DNA of 64,000 nucleotides, taken from NCBI GenBank assembly GCA_030650395.1, contig JAUSDY010000016.1:1-64000 (forward strand), written 5' to 3'. Positions 53,084 through 63,289 of this stretch are shown in pieces. A program made the position numbers and the translations under genes. Source of the DNA: Acidobacteriota bacterium (lineage in GTDB: Bacteria > Acidobacteriota > Vicinamibacteria > Vicinamibacterales > UBA2999). The first letter of the stretch is position 1. Every line of letters begins with the position of its first letter. The notes below the pieces were generated by a model that ran no database searches, was not told the origin of the DNA, and worked only from the letters and a program-made list of their open reading frames with translations.

Positions 53084-56004
53084 ATGTTCCGTTGCATTCT
53101 TGCCGCGGCCTTAGCCGCGTTGATCGTGACCAGTTCATCGGCGTCTGCCCAGACCGGCGACGGCAGCCTGCGCGGGTACGTTAAGGACGAGCAGGGCGCC
53201 GTGTTGCCAGGCGTCACGGTGACCGCGACCAGCCCGACGCTCCTGACGCCCGTCGTGGGCGTCACCGATAGCAGCGGCTACTACCGCGTGCTCAACCTGC
53301 CGCCGGGTACCTACGCGATCGCGGCGGAGCTGGCCGGCTTTGCCACGACCCGCCGGGAGGGCATCGTCATGCGGGCCGGCATTACCTTCAGTGTCGACCT
53401 GCAGATGAAAGTCGGCACCCTGGCCGAGACCATCACGGTGACGGGCGATTCGCCGATGATCGAAACGGGCCGGCCGACAAGCGTGCTCAACATCGACGGC
53501 GACCTGGTCCGCGCGGCGCCGATCACCTCGCGCCGGCTGTTCAGCGATGCGCTCGACCTGGCGCCCGGGGTCGGGTCGCGCAACGTCGACGACGGCATGG
53601 GGCGGCGGGCGTACTATTTCCGCGGCTCGCACATTTACGCGCACGCCTTTCAGCTCGAAGGCGCGCCGGCCTCGGCGTACGTCGACTCCGCGGCGCATTC
53701 GATGGGCATGGGCGGCGACACGGTGCGGACGTCGAGATCAAGCTGGGCGGCGCCGACGCGTCCACGCCGCTTAGCACCGGCGTCGTGATGAACGTCGTGA
53801 CGCCGCGCGGCTCGAACCAATTCAAGGGCTCCGTGTCGTACTCCTTTCAGCCGCTCAGCTGGAACACCGATAACACCAAGGGCGGCGCGGCGCCCGGCGG
53901 CCTGCCGACCTTCCAGGAGGTCAACCAGTGGGACGGGTCGCTCGGTGGCCGTATCATCCGCGACCGGATTTGGTTCTTCGCGACCTACCGTCATGCCGAC
54001 CTGGTCAACGGCATCAGCCGCACCCCACAGGACCTCGCATTTCTCACCGCGTTCCGACGCGATTTTCAGCCCTTTGACAACGTCTCGGTCAGCAAGCAGC
54101 CGTACCTTAAGGTCACGACGACCATGAGCAACCGCCACGAGCTCTCCGGGTTGTGGCAGTACGATCGCAACAAGTTCAGCAGCAATCGCGAGCGCGATAC
54201 GCATAACATCAACCCGCGCGGGGCGGGCGGCTCGTTGTTCCACGCCAAGCTGAATTCAGCCTGGTCCGACCGCTTCCAGACCATGTTCTCCGCCTCGTAC
54301 AACAACAAGGGTGGAGCCGAGGAAGACACCTTCAAGAACTTCCCGGGGTTCGGGCCGTCCGTGCTGGTGCATCAGTCGACCCGGATCTCCGGCGGCCTGC
54401 CGACCGGGAGCGGCATTCTCGTCACGATGAACAACGTCCAGACGATTTCCATCGCGCCGTCGTCGATGGTCAACTTCAGGGGCGACCTGACGTACTTCCT
54501 GCAGGGATGGGGAGGGTCGCACGAGCTCAAGACCGGCATCTGGGGCGCGCCCAGTCTCGAGCGCGACGTGCTCAGCCGCGCGTTGAACGACGGCTTCACG
54601 CTCGAGCAGGTGGTGCAGCGCGATCCGAACAATCCGGCGGCCGGGCTCGTGCCGTACCACCGCCGTTACACGTCACCCCTCGAAGTGCTGACGACGGCGG
54701 CCCGTGACCGCGACATCGGGGTGTACGCGCAAGACACGTGGAGGCCTGGCCAGGGGCGACTCACGCTCAATTTCGGCGTGCGCGCGGATTTCGTCCGCCG
54801 CTTCGACGAAATATTCGGCGTCCAGCGCATGAAGAGCACCAACATCGGGCCGCGCATCGGCGGCGCGTATGTGATCGACAAGGACTCCCGCAATGTCGTC
54901 CGTGCCTTCTTCGGGCGGGTGCACGAGCAGGTGAACGGCCGCGATCCCATCACGACCTTCGGGCCGACGTCGCGGCGGTTCCAGCGCGACATCTACGACG
55001 CCAACCTCGATGGCGTCTTCGAGACCGAAGTCATCACGCCCGCGGCGACAGCGGCCATCAACCAGCTGGCCTTCGATCCCGAGCTGCACCAGCCATTCGT
55101 CGACGAGTACGCCGTTGGATTCGCCAAGCAGTTCAAAGGGCAGATCACCCTCGACGTCTCGTTCAACCGTCGCTTCTTCAAGGACGCCTACGGCGAGGTG
55201 GACATCAACGGCATCTATCCGGACGGGTCGAACAAGCCCTTCGGCGGGTTCGGCCGCGTGGATCCCAATCAGGGCAGGATCATGCAGCAGACCAACGCAA
55301 CCTGGAGCCAGGTCGTCGTGACCAACCTCGAGCTAATTCTCGCCAAGAGCCTGTCCCACAATTTTCAGGTGATGGGGACGGCTACGCGGCAGTGGCAGCA
55401 CCTTGACGGCACGTGGAACCCGACCGACCCGGCGCGGTTCATCCAGCCTGATGCGTTCGCGAACAACCGCGATCTGTCACGGCATCTGTTCGGGAATGGT
55501 GACGACAACAGCCTCGACGGCGGAGGCAACGAGTCAGGCGTGGCCTACCGGCCGTTCTCGGTGCGGTTGGCGGGGCAGTACTTCGCGCCCTGGTCGGTGC
55601 GGCTGTCGGCAAGCTACGTGATTCAGGCCGGCGGTTATCTGGGCCCGGTGGTGGTGCAGAATGCCACGGGCGATCCGGTCTTCGGGCCCGGAACGGTCCG
55701 GCTGGCCAACGGCACGACGCAGTCCAACCCGCTGGCGACGTCGTGGCGCTTTGTCCACACGGACCGGTCGGGCGGTCAATTGCGCAACGAGACCGCGCGC
55801 TACTTGCAGCTCAACCTGGGTCGCACCGTCAAGTTCGGACGGCAGAGCGTCGATGCCGGGCTTGGCATCTTCAACGTCTTCAACAATGGTGCGTTCACCC
55901 AGTGGAACACGGGCGCGCAGCGGCTCAACAGCCCTCTGTATTTGTCGCGCTTCAACCGGCACCCGCCGCGCGCGTTCCAGCTGACGTTGTCGTACAAGTT
56001 TTAG
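53084..56004 (+). CDS. TonB-dependent receptor with carboxypeptidase-regulatory domain, one frameshift
   Basis: ATG 53084 follows AGGAGGGCAGAA. A signal peptide, regulatory domain (SLRGYVKDEQGAVLPGVTVTATSP) and plug (VTGDSPMIETGRPTSVLNIDGDL) run in frame to about 53726. A one-base deletion (GTGCGGAC, where homologues such as the 47437 receptor suggest GTG CAG GAC) then shifts the frame: uncorrected, it stops at 53788. The next frame carries the rest of the plug (DVEIKLGGADASTPLSTG) and barrel to 56004, ending FQLTLSYKF. With one base restored the product is about 973 residues, close to its paralogue. Confidence 0.85.
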
Positions 56005-56009
56005 AGGGG

Positions 56010-56085
56010 CGTAAGGACTTGGGGGCTTGAGGGCTTGGAATCCTCGAGCCTCCGGTCTTCGAGCCTCGAGCCTTTTGCACCCGGA
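56010..56085. repeat. GGGCTTGA / CTCGAGCC repeats before the BNR protein
   Basis: GGGGCTTGAGGGCTTGG units are followed by CCTCGAGCC/TTCGAGCC units, partially complementary, filling the gap between two genes. Confidence 0.7.
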
Positions 56086-56094
56086 GCCACACGC

Positions 56095-59000
56095 ATGTCA
56101 CGATTGTTCAGACGAACGGCCCGAGGCGCAGCCCTGGTCTTGGCGGCCTGCGGCGCCTTCCTCACCACCAGCTACGCCCAGCAAGCCGCACGTGTCAGCG
56201 GCGATCTCTACAGCCGCATGCACTGGCGCTTCATCGGACCCGAGGGCAACCGTTTCTCCGCCGCCGCGGGTGTGCCGGGTGATCCGCACGTCTATTACGT
56301 TGGCGCCGCGTCCGGGGGTATCTACAAGACCGTCGATGCCGGCGTGACGTGGCAGCCGATGTTCGACGGTCAGCCTGTTCAGTCGATCGGTTCGCTGGCC
56401 GTCGCCGCTTCGGATCCCAACACGGTCTGGGCCGGTACCGGCGAAGGAAAGATCCGTAGCCACATCTCGGTCGGCCAGGGCATCTACAAATCCCTCGATG
56501 CCGGCAAGACGTGGGCGCTCATGGGGCTGGAGCAGACCGGCCGCATTCCCCGTCTCGTGATCGATCCCAAAGACTCGAAGGTCGTACTTGCGTGTGCGCT
56601 GGGCCACGCCTACGGACCGCAGCCGGAGCGGGGCGTCTTTCGGACCATCGACGGCGGCCAGACGTGGACTAAGGTGCTGTTCGTCGATGACAACACGGGG
56701 TGTTCGGACATCGCCATGGATCCGAAGAACCCGCGCGTGCTCTTCGCCGGAATGTGGCAACTGGAGATTCACACGTGGGGTCGTGACAGTGGCGGCCCGG
56801 GAAGCGGCTTGTACCGGTCTCAGGATGGCGGCGCGACCTGGAAAAAGCTGAGTGGGAGCGCGCTGCCGACGCGCCCGGTCGGCAAGGTCGCGGTGGCTAT
56901 TGCGCAGTCGAACCCGAATCGCGTCTACGCGATGATTGAAACCGGCGATGGCGTGCCCTGGAACGGCCAGGACACCGACACGGGCCAGGTCTGGCGGTCG
57001 GAGGATGGCGGCGACACCTGGCGCCTGGTGAGCCACGACCACCTCGCCATGGGCCGCGCGCATTATTACTCGCGCATGGCTGTGGCCCCGGACGACGAGG
57101 ACGAGGCATACTTTCTGACCGCATCGTTCGCCAAGTCGATCGACGGGGCGCAGACCCTCGCCGTGGTGCCGCGCGCCCCCGGCGGCGATCACCACGACAT
57201 CTGGATCGATCCCGGCAACGCCAATCGAATGATCGTCGCTCACGACCAGGGCCTGTCGATCTCGATCAACCGCGGCCGCACCTGGTTCCGGCAGCGCCTG
57301 ACCAATGCGCAGATGTATCACGTCACCGTCGACAACGAGATTCCCTATAACGTGCTCGGCAACAAGCAGGACGAGCCGTCGTACCGCGGCCCGAGCAACA
57401 GCCGGCTGCAGGGCGGGGGTGGCGACGGCATCATCCCGCGAGCGATGTGGCACTCGGTCAGCGGCGGCGAAAGCGGGTGGGCCACGCCGGATCCGGTTGA
57501 TTCCAAGCTGGTGTGGTCGTCGGCGTCCGGCTCCGGCTCGGTCGGCGGCATCGTCGTCCGCTTCGACGAGAACCGGCGTCAGTTCCGGAACGTCGAGGTC
57601 TGGCCGCACCAGTCGAACGGTCCGGCGGAGGGCGTGCGCTATCGCTTCGTGTGGGACGCGCCGCTCCACATTTCACCCCACGACCGGCACACCATTTACG
57701 TGGGCAGCCAACACGTGCATCGGACCACCGACGGCGGGCAGAGCTGGACGGTGATTAGTCCCGACCTCACGCTCAACGACAAGACCCGGCAAGGCAGCTC
57801 CGGCGGCCTGACGCCCGACAACATCGGCGTCGAGTATGCGGGGGTGGTCTTCGGGATCGCCGAATCGCCGAAGGAACGCGGCCTGATCTGGGCCGGCACC
57901 AACGACGGCTTGGTACAACTGACACGTGACGGAGGAAAGACGTGGACCAACGTCACGAAGAACCTTCCCAATCTGCCCCCGTGGGGAAGTGTCCGCAGCA
58001 TCGTCCCCTCTCGTTACGATGCGCCGACGGCGTACCTGACGGTGGATTTCCATCAAGTCAACAATCGCGACCCGTTCGTCTACAAGACCACTGATTACGG
58101 GCGGACCTGGCGGTCGATCACCAACGGCATTCCGCGCAGCATGCTGAGCTACGCCAAGGTCATTCAAGAAGATCCGGTGCGGCGCGGGTTGTTGTACCTC
58201 GGCACCGAGAACGCCATCTACGTGTCGTTCGACGATGGGGAAAACTGGCAGCCGCTGCAGAATGATCTGCCTCATGCGCCGGTCTCTGGCATCGTCATCC
58301 AGGAGCACTTCAACGACCTCGTGATCTCAACCTACGGCCGCGGCTTCTTCATCCTCGACGACATCACGCCGCTGCAGCAGTTGACGCCGCAAGTGCTCGC
58401 CTCGGACATGCATTTGTTTCCACTGCGCGCGGCCTATCGGTTCCGGTCGATCACGGCGCCTTCGAGCACCTATGACGACCCGACAGTGGGCGAGAACCCG
58501 AGATACGGCGCGTCGATCAATTACTACCTGAAGACGCCGCCGCCGGGTCCTGTCACGATCAGCATCGTCGACGCGAAGAGCCAGGTTGTCCGTACGTTCA
58601 CCGGGCCAAAGGTTGCGGGCCTCAATCGCGCTCAATGGGATCTGCGTTCGGAGCCGACGAAGGAAGTGCGGATGCGGACGAGCCCGATGTACGCGCCACA
58701 CATCAGGGTCGGTGCCGACGGGACGCGCCCGGCGCCTGGCGCTGGTCAGAACACCATGCTTATGCCCCCGGGCGTCTACACCGTGAAGCTGTCGGCTGGT
58801 GGACGCGAACTGACGCAGTCGCTGACCGTGCGGAAGGATCCGAATTCGGGTGGCACCGAGGAGGACATCGCCGCACAAACCCGCATGGTGGTCGATATTC
58901 GCGATTACCTGAACACGGCGGCGGACATGGTCAACCTGATCGAGGGCATGCGCAGCCAGATCGAAGCGTTGGACCGCGTGACGGGCGACCCGGCCATCAA

Positions 59001-59316
59001 GAAGGCGGCCGAAGAGGTCAACTCACTGCTGATGGCGGTGGAGATGAACCTGGTCGATCTGCGGATCACCGGCGGCCAGGACGGCGTTCGATACGCCTCC
59101 AAACTGATCGGCAAGCTGAACTACCTCGCCAACGGGCTGGCGAGCGGCGATTTCAAGCCGACCGATCAGCAGGTCGAGGTGCAAAAGCTGGTTGAGGGGC
59201 AGTTAAGGGACCTGCGAACGCAGCTGGAGGGGCTGCGTTCCCGAATTGTGAGCGGCTTCAACGACCAGTTGCGGAACAAGAATCTTCCGATTATCGTGGT
59301 GCCGCCACCGAAGTAA
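56095..59316 (+). CDS. Sortilin/VPS10-like BNR-repeat protein
   Basis: This 1073-residue exported protein has a signal peptide (ending SYAQQ). Multiple BNR/Asp-box motifs follow (S/T-x-D-x-G-x-T-W pattern: KTVDAGVTW, KSLDAGKTW, RTIDGGQTW, RSQDGGATW, RSEDGGDTW, HRTTDGGQSW, LTRDGGKTW, KTTDYGRTW), forming beta-propellers over about residues 30-760, and then a C-terminal helical region. Such proteins are common in Acidobacteriota and Bacteroidota and probably bind or cleave glycans or peptides. It lies between two TonB receptors. Enzymatic activity is not shown. Confidence 0.88.
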   Translation: MSRLFRRTARGAALVLAACGAFLTTSYAQQAARVSGDLYSRMHWRFIGPEGNRFSAAAGVPGDPHVYYVGAASGGIYKTVDAGVTWQPMFDGQPVQSIGSLAVAASDPNTVWAGTGEGKIRSHISVGQGIYKSLDAGKTWALMGLEQTGRIPRLVIDPKDSKVVLACALGHAYGPQPERGVFRTIDGGQTWTKVLFVDDNTGCSDIAMDPKNPRVLFAGMWQLEIHTWGRDSGGPGSGLYRSQDGGATWKKLSGSALPTRPVGKVAVAIAQSNPNRVYAMIETGDGVPWNGQDTDTGQVWRSEDGGDTWRLVSHDHLAMGRAHYYSRMAVAPDDEDEAYFLTASFAKSIDGAQTLAVVPRAPGGDHHDIWIDPGNANRMIVAHDQGLSISINRGRTWFRQRLTNAQMYHVTVDNEIPYNVLGNKQDEPSYRGPSNSRLQGGGGDGIIPRAMWHSVSGGESGWATPDPVDSKLVWSSASGSGSVGGIVVRFDENRRQFRNVEVWPHQSNGPAEGVRYRFVWDAPLHISPHDRHTIYVGSQHVHRTTDGGQSWTVISPDLTLNDKTRQGSSGGLTPDNIGVEYAGVVFGIAESPKERGLIWAGTNDGLVQLTRDGGKTWTNVTKNLPNLPPWGSVRSIVPSRYDAPTAYLTVDFHQVNNRDPFVYKTTDYGRTWRSITNGIPRSMLSYAKVIQEDPVRRGLLYLGTENAIYVSFDDGENWQPLQNDLPHAPVSGIVIQEHFNDLVISTYGRGFFILDDITPLQQLTPQVLASDMHLFPLRAAYRFRSITAPSSTYDDPTVGENPRYGASINYYLKTPPPGPVTISIVDAKSQVVRTFTGPKVAGLNRAQWDLRSEPTKEVRMRTSPMYAPHIRVGADGTRPAPGAGQNTMLMPPGVYTVKLSAGGRELTQSLTVRKDPNSGGTEEDIAAQTRMVVDIRDYLNTAADMVNLIEGMRSQIEALDRVTGDPAIKKAAEEVNSLLMAVEMNLVDLRITGGQDGVRYASKLIGKLNYLANGLASGDFKPTDQQVEVQKLVEGQLRDLRTQLEGLRSRIVSGFNDQLRNKNLPIIVVPPPK

Positions 59317-59320
59317 GTTA

Positions 59321-59348
59321 GTGGGGCACCCCTTTAAGGGGTGCCCTA
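59321..59348. repeat. GGGCACCCC-TTTAA-GGGGTGCCC hairpin element
   Basis: Perfect 9-bp arms (59324-59332 and 59338-59346) surround a TTTAA loop, with CCCTAC at the right end. It lies seven bases past the BNR gene stop. Confidence 0.88.
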
Positions 59349-59388
59349 CGAAGCCGCTTTCATTCGATACTCGTAACGGAGGCCAGAT

Positions 59389-62337
59389 ATGCGCAATCTC
59401 TTGGGATCGAGTCTCGGCAGTGTGGTATTCGCTGTGTGTCTACTCGGAGTGGCACGGCCCCTCCTCGCGCAGCAGGGCACCGCCGACATCAGCGGGAAGG
59501 TCAGCGACGATCAAGGCGCGATTTTGCCGGGGGTCTCCCTCGTGGTGACCAACGAAGCGACGGGGGTGTTCCGAGAGGTCACCACCAGCGCGGAAGGGAC
59601 CTACTCGGCGTCGCAGCTGGTGCCAGGGCGGTACAAGATTGTGGCGAAGCTGACCGGGTTTCGGACCGCCGAGCGCACCGGGCTGCAGCTGCAGGTCGGC
59701 ACCACGATGACGATCAACCTGTCGCTGGCCGTCGGGGGGGTCGAAGAGACCGTGACGGTTACCGGCCAGTCGCCGCTGGTGGACACGACGAGCGCCCGCG
59801 TGGGCGGCAACGTCGGCACCGCGGAGCTCAGCGAGCTGCCCGCGATGAACCGCAATTACTTCGCGGCCGTCGCCCTCCTGCCCGGCGTGCAGTTCTCGCC
59901 CTCGACGCAGCTGGGCAACGACACCATCGTCGCCTCCGGCCAGTCGTCGCAGGGCAACAACGTGTCGGTCGACGGCGGCTACAACGTCGACGACGCCCTG
60001 GGCGCCGTCGTGGGCGCGCAGGTGCGCACGCCGATTGAGGCGATCCAGGAATTCCAGGTGATGACGAGCATGTATGACGCGGAATACGGCCGCGCCAGCG
60101 GCGCAATCATCAACGCCGTCAGTAAGTCGGGGACCAACCAGTTCAAGGGCGTGATGTTCCTGAGCTCCGCCAGCAACAAGCTCACGTCGAAGGACTTCCT
60201 GGTCAAGCAGCAGAACCTGACCAAACCCACTCTGACGAAGCGCGATTGGGGCGGCGTTATCGGCGGACCGGTCGTCCGCAACAAGGCGCACTTCTTTTTC
60301 AGCCTCGAACGGCAGGTGGACAACCCGACCCGGACGCGCGTCTACCCGACGCGGCCGGATCTCAGCTTGTCGCAGGTCGAGGAGCGCTCGGGCTGGAACA
60401 CGATGGTCCGCTTCGACCACCAGATCAGCTCGACGCACACCTGGGCCGTCCGGTATCTGCGCGAGTCGGCGCCGCAAGTCCCCATCATCCTGGCTCGCCA
60501 CACGAAGGAGACGTTTCACGACGAGGTCGACCTCGACGAGACCGCGGTCGGCACGCTGACCAGCGTGTTCGGCAACACCAAGGTCAACACGGTCCGCGTC
60601 GCGCGGACGTGGGAACACTGGTGGCACGGCAATGCGTGCTCGCGCAGCCTGGGTTTCGAGCGCGAGGGGCCGCAGTCACAGTGCCCGCCGCAGCTCGACC
60701 ACCTGAGCTTCCTGGCCCAGGCCAGTACCGAGGCGCAAGGGCCGTGGGACTCCAACTATCAGATCGAAGACAACCTGTCCTGGTTCGTCCCCGGCAAGAA
60801 GGGCGACCACGAGCTGAAGTTCGGCGCCCGCTATAACTACACCGAGCTGACGCGCGTCTCGCAGATCAATCAGAACGGCACGTTCCGGTTCAACACCGAT
60901 CTGCCGTTCGACCCCGCCAACCCGCGGACCTACCCGGAACGGCTGACCATCCGCATCGGCGAGTTCGAGGAGTTCATCGATAACCACACGGTCGAGGCGT
61001 ACGCCCAGGACCGGTGGAAGATGGGCAACACGACCCTGAGCGCCGGGATTCGCTACGACCTCGAGATCATCCCGATCGACCAGACGCACAATCCGCTGTT
61101 CCCGGCCGGCGACAAGAAGTCGCCGGTCGACCGCAACAACTTCGCGCCCCGAATCGGGCTCACCCACGCGCTGGACGATCAGGGCAAGTCGGTCATCCGG
61201 GGCGGTTACGGGATTTTCTACAACCGCACGGTCCTTGGCGCGATCGACGACACCATCGAGCAATCCAAGTTCACCAATTCGGCTGTGGTCACCTTTCCGA
61301 ACGACAGCGCCGACCCGGGCCCGTCCGCGGGCCGGCTGCCCACCGATCCGTTCCTGGTCAATGGCCCGTTCCTCAACACGGCGCTGCTCAACCAGCGCTT
61401 CCCCCCTGGGACGCTCTTGAGAAACACCGGCGTCGTGGTCTATGACTCGCCGGATCGGAAGCAGCCTTGGGCGCATCAGCTCACGGTCGGCTACAGCCGC
61501 CAGATGGCGGCGTCGGTCGCCATCCAGGCCGATTACATCCACATGCAGAACAAGGACATGTTTCTGGCGCGCAACCTCAACCCGATGCTGCGGGCCAACA
61601 CCAGCCGGACCGGCGCCATCACGCGCGTCGACGCGTTCGGCGCACTGGGTGAGCCGTACAGTCAGCGGGTGTGGGTGATGGAGAACACCGGCGAGTCCAA
61701 GTACGACGCGCTGAACCTGTCGCTCGAAAAGCGCTACGCCAATAACTGGTCCGGCCGCGTGTCCTACTCGTTGTCGTCGTCGCGCGGAACGGCGGAGAAC
61801 CAGGCCGACAAGAACACCCACCAGGTCCTGACCGATCTGAATCTTGACGCCCGGTATGGGCCCATGAACGTGGACCGCCACCACATCCTGTCGCTCAACG
61901 GCCGGACCGAGGTCCCGAAAACCAAGGGGCTCACGCTGTCGTCCACGGTGCGGTGGATGAGCGGCGCGCCGTTCACGATCTTCGACAGTAACGTGGACGT
62001 GGACCGGAACGGCGAGCTGGACGATCCGCTCCCGGCGGGCACTTACAGCGGCACCGCGTTGAATGCCATGAAGGACGTGGAGTCCAAGGGCGGGCGTAAC
62101 GGCGCGATCGGCCCCGACTACTTCCAGGTCGACGTCCGCGCCGGCTGGCGGGCGCGCCTCGGCAAGGACCGGGCCCTGGACGTTTACCTGGACATCTTCA
62201 ACATCACCGACCGCGCGAATTGGGACAATCCGTCGGGAGACCAGCGCGTGGCGGCCACCTTCCTGCAGTTGAGAACTCTGCGCGGCGGCAGCGGGTTCCC
62301 GCGTTCTGCGAACTTCGGCCTCAGGTACGCGTTCTAG
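59389..62337 (+). CDS. TonB-dependent receptor with carboxypeptidase-regulatory domain
   Basis: This 982-residue receptor has a signal peptide (ending LLAQQ), a regulatory domain (GKVSDDQGAILPGVSLVVTNEATG), a plug (VTGQSPLVDTTSARVGGNVGTAELSELP...SVDGGYNVDDALG) and a barrel ending FGLRYAF. GGAGGCCAGAT precedes the ATG. It is less similar to the other three receptors. It is the last gene of the plus-strand island and is followed by hairpins. Confidence 0.92.
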   Translation: MRNLLGSSLGSVVFAVCLLGVARPLLAQQGTADISGKVSDDQGAILPGVSLVVTNEATGVFREVTTSAEGTYSASQLVPGRYKIVAKLTGFRTAERTGLQLQVGTTMTINLSLAVGGVEETVTVTGQSPLVDTTSARVGGNVGTAELSELPAMNRNYFAAVALLPGVQFSPSTQLGNDTIVASGQSSQGNNVSVDGGYNVDDALGAVVGAQVRTPIEAIQEFQVMTSMYDAEYGRASGAIINAVSKSGTNQFKGVMFLSSASNKLTSKDFLVKQQNLTKPTLTKRDWGGVIGGPVVRNKAHFFFSLERQVDNPTRTRVYPTRPDLSLSQVEERSGWNTMVRFDHQISSTHTWAVRYLRESAPQVPIILARHTKETFHDEVDLDETAVGTLTSVFGNTKVNTVRVARTWEHWWHGNACSRSLGFEREGPQSQCPPQLDHLSFLAQASTEAQGPWDSNYQIEDNLSWFVPGKKGDHELKFGARYNYTELTRVSQINQNGTFRFNTDLPFDPANPRTYPERLTIRIGEFEEFIDNHTVEAYAQDRWKMGNTTLSAGIRYDLEIIPIDQTHNPLFPAGDKKSPVDRNNFAPRIGLTHALDDQGKSVIRGGYGIFYNRTVLGAIDDTIEQSKFTNSAVVTFPNDSADPGPSAGRLPTDPFLVNGPFLNTALLNQRFPPGTLLRNTGVVVYDSPDRKQPWAHQLTVGYSRQMAASVAIQADYIHMQNKDMFLARNLNPMLRANTSRTGAITRVDAFGALGEPYSQRVWVMENTGESKYDALNLSLEKRYANNWSGRVSYSLSSSRGTAENQADKNTHQVLTDLNLDARYGPMNVDRHHILSLNGRTEVPKTKGLTLSSTVRWMSGAPFTIFDSNVDVDRNGELDDPLPAGTYSGTALNAMKDVESKGGRNGAIGPDYFQVDVRAGWRARLGKDRALDVYLDIFNITDRANWDNPSGDQRVAATFLQLRTLRGGSGFPRSANFGLRYAF

Positions 62338-62350
62338 TTACTGATCGTGG

Positions 62351-62372
62351 CGACAAACCTTTAGGTTTGTCG
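62351..62372. repeat. CGACAAACC-TTTA-GGTTTGTCG hairpin
   Basis: Perfect 9-bp arms around TTTA, 14 bases past the TonB receptor stop. The loop is shared with other hairpins here although the arms differ. Confidence 0.9.
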
Positions 62373-62398
62373 AGTGATATCGCGTCGCGACATACATG

Positions 62399-62435
62399 CG
62401 GCCGGGGGAGCAGGCTCCTCCGGCCGTTGTCATTG
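62399..62435 (+). terminator. Possible terminator after the TonB receptor
   Basis: A 12-bp stem CGGCCGG...CTCC, with one G-U pair, has a CAGG loop (62411-62414) and is followed by TTGTCATT. The T-run is weak. The rest of 62436-62631 contains further GC-rich hairpins (for example around 62488-62512 and 62570-62600) and no gene. Confidence 0.45.
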
Positions 62436-62631
62436 GAATCAGAGTGGCTTGCCATCCGAAGCTCGTTCTGAATTGGGAACAGCCCACCTTCGCGCTGCGC
62501 GCTTCGGTGGGCATCCTTCGCGAATGATTGCTCGCGGGGTTTACCAACCGTAGCTCGCTGCGAGCGCTGAGTCCACCGTCGCGGCTTCGCCGCTATGGTG
62601 GACAACCTCCGCGAGGATCGAGAGCGGAGGT

Positions 62632-62707
62632 TGGTGGCCAGGGAGGGAATTGAACCCCCGACACCACGATTTTCAGTCGTGTGCTCTACCAACTGAGCTA
62701 CCTGGCC
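62632..62707 (-). tRNA. tRNA-Phe (GAA)
   Basis: A complete cloverleaf reads on the minus strand. The acceptor GGCCAGG pairs with CCTGGCC, the D-arm contains AGCTCAGTTGGTAGAGC, the anticodon loop CTGAAAA lies between CACGA and TCGTG, the T-loop is GTTCAAT, and the 3' CCA is encoded (62634-62632). The anticodon is GAA. Confidence 0.96.
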
Positions 62708-62753
62708 TCAGGAGAGGCTTCCGAGTATATCGCGGAGCTTTTCGGCCGCGCAA

Positions 62754-63275
62754 TCAGTCGCCGGGCGTCTTCGAGGGAGGCCGGCCGCCGAGCACGAACC
62801 ACGCACAGGCGACGCCGACGATCGCGCCCGCGATCACATCGCTCGGCCAGTGCACGCCGACATATACCCGGGAGACGGCCACGATCACGCCGAGCGGCCA
62901 CAACACCCAGCCCGAGACCGGCAACATCCGAGAGCCGGCGAGAGCGCCCGCCATCGCCATCGCGGCATGGCCGGACGGGAATGACGACGTGGTCGGCTTG
63001 GCGTCGATGACCCGCAGTGCCGGAATCACCTCGAACGGCCGCGCGCGATCGAAGATCGGCCTCAACACGTAGTCGTTGATCAGGAACGTGAAGCCGATCG
63101 CGAGTAGCAATCGCCACGCAGCCGGCCGGCGGGCAGGGAAGATGCCGGTGATGAGCGCCAGCATCCACCACAGGAAGCCGGCGGCGCCGAGCGCGCTGGC
63201 AAGAACCATCACGTCATCCAGCCACGGGCGTCGTGACTGGATGACGTAATGCAGGAGAGAAGTGTCGAAATCCAC
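62754..63275 (-). CDS. PAP2-family membrane phosphatase
   Basis: This 173-residue membrane protein has about five helices and the three PAP2 phosphatase motifs: RPIFDRARP (motif 1, with R in place of the usual first K), PSGHAAM (motif 2) and SRVYVGVHWPSDVIAG (motif 3, His nucleophile). It probably removes phosphate from a lipid such as undecaprenyl pyrophosphate or phosphatidic acid. It stands between recA and tRNA-Phe on the same strand. Confidence 0.88.
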   Translation of the reverse strand: MDFDTSLLHYVIQSRRPWLDDVMVLASALGAAGFLWWMLALITGIFPARRPAAWRLLLAIGFTFLINDYVLRPIFDRARPFEVIPALRVIDAKPTTSSFPSGHAAMAMAGALAGSRMLPVSGWVLWPLGVIVAVSRVYVGVHWPSDVIAGAIVGVACAWFVLGGRPPSKTPGD

Positions 63276-63289
63276 GGTCAGGCGGGTCT

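Noticed and set aside
62488-62625. Possible small RNA between the TonB receptor and tRNA-Phe
   Set aside because: Several GC-rich hairpins are present but they resemble dispersed repeats, and no promoter or T-run supports an RNA gene.
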